Assembly: GCF_001543175.1 (NCBI RefSeq)
Contig: NZ_CP014161.1
Span: 744,001-808,000, forward strand
Direction: 5' to 3'
DNA from: Aerococcus urinae
GTDB taxonomy: Bacteria; Bacillota; Bacilli; Lactobacillales; Aerococcaceae
Length of the DNA stretch: 64,000 nucleotides
The notes beneath the pieces were generated by a model. That model was given only the letters and a program-made list of their open reading frames with translations. It searched no databases and was not told where the DNA came from. The position numbers were made by a program, and so were the translations under genes. The number at the start of each line of letters is the position of its first letter. Within the stretch, counting starts at the first letter, position 1. Positions 61,435-64,000 of the stretch are shown here, piece by piece.

Positions 61435-63063
61435 TTATTGATATAAGGCATCTACCCGAGCTTGGGTATCCTCGTTATTAAGATATTCTTCATATCCGGT
61501 CTCAATCCGGTCAACTAAGCCGTTAGGACTGACATGGATCACCCGGTTTGCAATGGTTGAAAGAAATTCTCTATCGTGGGATGAGAATAATAGGACGCCT
61601 TTAAAGCGGATTAAGCCATCATTCAAGCTGGAAATCGATTCCAGGTCAAGATGGTTAGTCGGATTATCCATAACCAGGACGTTAGCCTTGGAAAGCATCA
61701 TTTTAGAGAGCATACAGCGGACTTTTTCGCCCCCAGATAGCACATTAACGTGTTTATTCACGTCATCACCGGAGAAGAGCATCCGTCCTAAGAAACTTCT
61801 CAAGAAGGTATTGTCTTGTTCTTCAGGTGTTTTAGCATATTGGAAGAGCCATTCTAATATTGATTGGTCGCTGTTATCAAACTCTTTTGAGGTATCACGC
61901 GGCAGGTAACTTTGACTGGTGGTGACTCCCCACTTGAAGCTACCGGAATCAGGCTCCATTTCTCCCATTAAAATTTGGAAAAGGGTAGTCACTGCCACAT
62001 CATTGCGGCTAACAAAGGCTACCTTATCATCGTTTTTCAGATGGAAGGTAATATTATCTAGCACTTTGACGCCATCAATTGTTTTAGAGAGGCCTTCAAC
62101 GGTTAAGACGTCATTACCTATTTCACGTTCTGGTTCAAAGCCAACATAGGGATACTTACGGCTAGATGGTTGAATATCATCGAGCTCGATCTTATCCAGC
62201 ATTTTCTTACGGGAAGTTGCTTGCTTTGATTTGGAAGCATTGGCTGAGAAACGAGCGATAAAGGCCTTTAATTCTTTGACCTTTTCTTCCTTTTTAGCAT
62301 TGGCATCGGCTTGTAATTTGGCGGCTAACTCACTGGATTGCTTCCAAAAATCATAGTTCCCCACGTAAAGTTTAATTTTACCAAAGTCAACATCACAGAT
62401 ATGGGTACATACTTGGTTTAAGAAATAGCGGTCATGGGAGACCACGATAACTGCGTTAGGGAAGTTAATAATATACTCTGCCAACCATTCAATAGAATCT
62501 GCATCTAAACCATTGGTCGGTTCATCGAGTAAGAGAATATCAGGATTTCCAAAGAGAGCTTGAGCTAAGAGCACTTTCACTTTGTCACGTTCTTCGAGGT
62601 CACTCATTAGTTGATAGTGTTTGTCTTCTGCAATCCCTAAACCTTGGAGTAATTGCGAAGCTTCAGATTCAGCTTCCCAGCCATTCATTTCAGCAAACTG
62701 TGCCTCAAGTTCACCAGCACGAATACCATCTTCCTCACTGAAGTCACTTTTTGCATAAATGGCATCTTTCTCTTCTCTTATTTGGTAGAGTTCTTTATTT
62801 CCCATGATGACTGTATCAATTGGGCTATATTCTTCAAAGGCAAAGTGGTCTTGGTTTAAAACCGAAATTCGCTCGTTGGCTTCTTTACTGACTTCACCAG
62901 TAGAAGGGGCAATTTCTCCCGATAATATTTTAAGAAAAGTTGACTTTCCGGCCCCATTGGCACCGATGATACCATAGCAATTCCCGGGATTAAATTTTAA
63001 ATTGACATTGTCATAAAGTTTGCGGTCAGAAAAATGTAGGCTAACATTTGAAACTTGTAACAT
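61435..63063 (-). CDS. ABC-F family ATPase, YkpA/YbiT-like
   Basis: A 542-residue soluble protein with two ATPase domains and no membrane part. The first domain has GANGAGKST and LLLDEPTNGLD. The linker between domains (about 240-310) is highly charged, with RFSANASKSKQATSRKKMLDKI. The second domain has an unusual Walker A (SRNDVAVTTLF instead of GxxGxGKS/T) but keeps LSGGE and MDNPTNHLD (Asn in place of the catalytic Glu). ABC-F proteins act on the ribosome. YkpA-like members are housekeeping factors rather than drug-resistance proteins. GAGG precedes the ATG. Confidence 0.92.
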   Translation of the reverse strand: MLQVSNVSLHFSDRKLYDNVNLKFNPGNCYGIIGANGAGKSTFLKILSGEIAPSTGEVSKEANERISVLNQDHFAFEEYSPIDTVIMGNKELYQIREEKDAIYAKSDFSEEDGIRAGELEAQFAEMNGWEAESEASQLLQGLGIAEDKHYQLMSDLEERDKVKVLLAQALFGNPDILLLDEPTNGLDADSIEWLAEYIINFPNAVIVVSHDRYFLNQVCTHICDVDFGKIKLYVGNYDFWKQSSELAAKLQADANAKKEEKVKELKAFIARFSANASKSKQATSRKKMLDKIELDDIQPSSRKYPYVGFEPEREIGNDVLTVEGLSKTIDGVKVLDNITFHLKNDDKVAFVSRNDVAVTTLFQILMGEMEPDSGSFKWGVTTSQSYLPRDTSKEFDNSDQSILEWLFQYAKTPEEQDNTFLRSFLGRMLFSGDDVNKHVNVLSGGEKVRCMLSKMMLSKANVLVMDNPTNHLDLESISSLNDGLIRFKGVLLFSSHDREFLSTIANRVIHVSPNGLVDRIETGYEEYLNNEDTQARVDALYQ

Positions 63064-63175
63064 GATGATTCCTCACTTTTTTTGATGATCGAGTAGTTTC
63101 AGTCACTCATACTGACTAATCATAACGAATTAAAACTTTGATTGCAAACAGTAAATGAGAAGAAAAAGCTCTAAT

Positions 63176-63204
63176 TTGTCCTGATAAGGGCAGTGTGATA
63201 TGAT
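63176..63204 (+). promoter_or_regulatory. Promoter of the HAD phosphatase gene
   Basis: TTGTCC (63176-63181) and TATGAT (63199-63204) are 17 bases apart, about 50 bases before the start codon. Confidence 0.65.
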
Positions 63205-63253
63205 AAAAATGTAAGCGATTTATATAAATACATGGAATGAAGGAAGTGACCCA

Positions 63254-63901
63254 GTGAAATCAGTTGTTATCTTTGATATGGATGGAACCTTAATTGATAC
63301 CGAATCTGTCTACCTTAAGGCCTATCAAGAGGTTTTTCAAGCGCGAGGAATAGAATTTACCGATCAAGAATACATTGACCAGCATGCTGGTCGAACAGCA
63401 GCAGCCTGCTTACAGGCCCTAGTGGAAAAAACGGGCAGCCAGGATTTAGCCAAAACGCTTTTCAATGAAGCTGAGCAAAGATTTGTTGAAATTGAGGCTG
63501 AATCCGGTATTGACAATAAAGCCGGTTTACTAGAGACTATCGAGGCTCTTAAAGACATGGAAGTTACCATCCATGTGGCTTCTTCCAGTAATCGCTCAGA
63601 AGTGATTTCCAGGTTAAAAGGAGCTGGAATTAGTTCATATATCGATGGTTTTACTTCTGGGGATGAAGTCACACATTCTAAGCCTCATCCTGAAATCTTT
63701 TTAAAGGCCTTAGAGAAGACGGGGCAAAGTAAGGATAGTGCTTTAATCATTGAAGACTCGGTAGCGGGGGTTGAAGCTGGTTTTCGTTCGGGAATTGATA
63801 CCATCATGGTGCCTGACTTAGTCGCAGCTAGTGAGAAAAATAAGGCGCAAGCGCTTGTCATTGTTGACCGCTTAGACGATATCCTTAACTATGTCAAATA
63901 A
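63254..63901 (+). CDS. HAD-family phosphatase, beta-phosphoglucomutase-like subgroup
   Basis: A 215-residue haloacid dehalogenase-superfamily protein with an alpha-helical C1 cap. Motif I is IFDMDGTLIDTE, motif II VASSSN, the motif III Lys is in HSKPHPEIF, and motif IV is IIEDSVAGVEAG. The GTG start has AAGGAAG in front. The subgroup includes beta-phosphoglucomutases and sugar-phosphate phosphatases; without maltose or trehalose phosphorylase genes nearby I leave the substrate open. Confidence 0.9.
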   Translation: MKSVVIFDMDGTLIDTESVYLKAYQEVFQARGIEFTDQEYIDQHAGRTAAACLQALVEKTGSQDLAKTLFNEAEQRFVEIEAESGIDNKAGLLETIEALKDMEVTIHVASSSNRSEVISRLKGAGISSYIDGFTSGDEVTHSKPHPEIFLKALEKTGQSKDSALIIEDSVAGVEAGFRSGIDTIMVPDLVAASEKNKAQALVIVDRLDDILNYVK

Positions 63902-63971
63902 GCTGGCTAAAGCACTTTACTAGCAGTATAGGATGTAATTAAACTGAATATTTTATTTAATTCTAATACAA

Positions 63972-64000
63972 AAGCGACAGGATTCTAATTCCTGTCGCTT
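63972..64000 (+). terminator. Terminator of the HAD gene, cut by the window end
   Basis: AAGCGACAGGA (63972-63982) pairs with TCCTGTCGCTT (63990-64000); the T tail lies beyond the window. Confidence 0.8.

Overview
The window is a low-GC (about 40%) Firmicute chromosome segment from the Lactobacillales, most likely Aerococcaceae (Aerococcus). Reasons: a CggR-led glycolytic operon without phosphoglycerate mutase, murA followed by an EpuA-type small membrane protein, the pair MurT/GatD, a secG-est-rnr-smpB string with ssrA nearby, CtsR and PyrR control, and meso-diaminopimelate dehydrogenase plus alanine dehydrogenase, which are uncommon in most lactic acid bacteria. The genus is inferred from gene content only. 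Most of the window is conserved core genome with short intergenic gaps and many clear intrinsic terminators.

Layout. 0-2 kb: the 3' end of a fructose PTS permease, a possible ~100-nt small RNA, and an orphan MetQ-like lipoprotein. 2-4.3 kb: an AT-rich accessory patch holding a three-repeat Ltp-like surface protein, a partner membrane protein and tRNA-Arg(CCG). 4.3-10.7 kb: clpP behind a CtsR box, then cggR-gap-pgk-tpiA-eno. 10.8-15.2 kb: yutD, a HAD phosphatase and a TIGR01906 membrane protein, then serC-serA. 15.3-21.7 kb: secG-est-rnr-smpB, an AraC regulator, a histidine phosphatase, and tmRNA. 22.8-25.7 kb: a PyrR-type attenuator ahead of pyrF-pyrE and an MFS carrier. 25.8-35.9 kb: phoU, lysA-ddh-ald, uppP, a lactonase, an AI-2E-family permease and murT-gatD. 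36-43.2 kb: tdk-prfA-prmC-sua5-glyA-upp-murA-epuA. 43.2-52.9 kb: rpoY-rnjA, a hemolysin III protein, a DUF697 GTPase, a HesB-like/phasin-like/UbiB group, then thioesterase-coaA-AI-2E permease. 52.9-53.2 kb: an unusual palindromic non-coding element. 53.3-56.8 kb: a heterodimeric ABC exporter. 57-61.4 kb: a UroD-fold protein in one operon with an amino-acid-type ABC importer. 61.4-64 kb: an ABC-F protein and a HAD phosphatase.

How the parts work together. The glycolytic operon supplies 3-phosphoglycerate to serC-serA, and glyA converts serine to glycine. RNase R, SmpB and tmRNA form the ribosome-rescue system, and ClpP is the likely protease for tagged proteins. uppP, murA, murT-gatD and the DAP/lysine genes serve peptidoglycan synthesis. 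The least explained regions are the UroD-like/ABC operon, which I read as a zinc-dependent methyltransferase acting on an imported (probably sulfur- or methyl-containing) amino acid, the three-way-junction structure between its binding-protein and permease genes, and the palindromic element at 52.88-53.16 kb.
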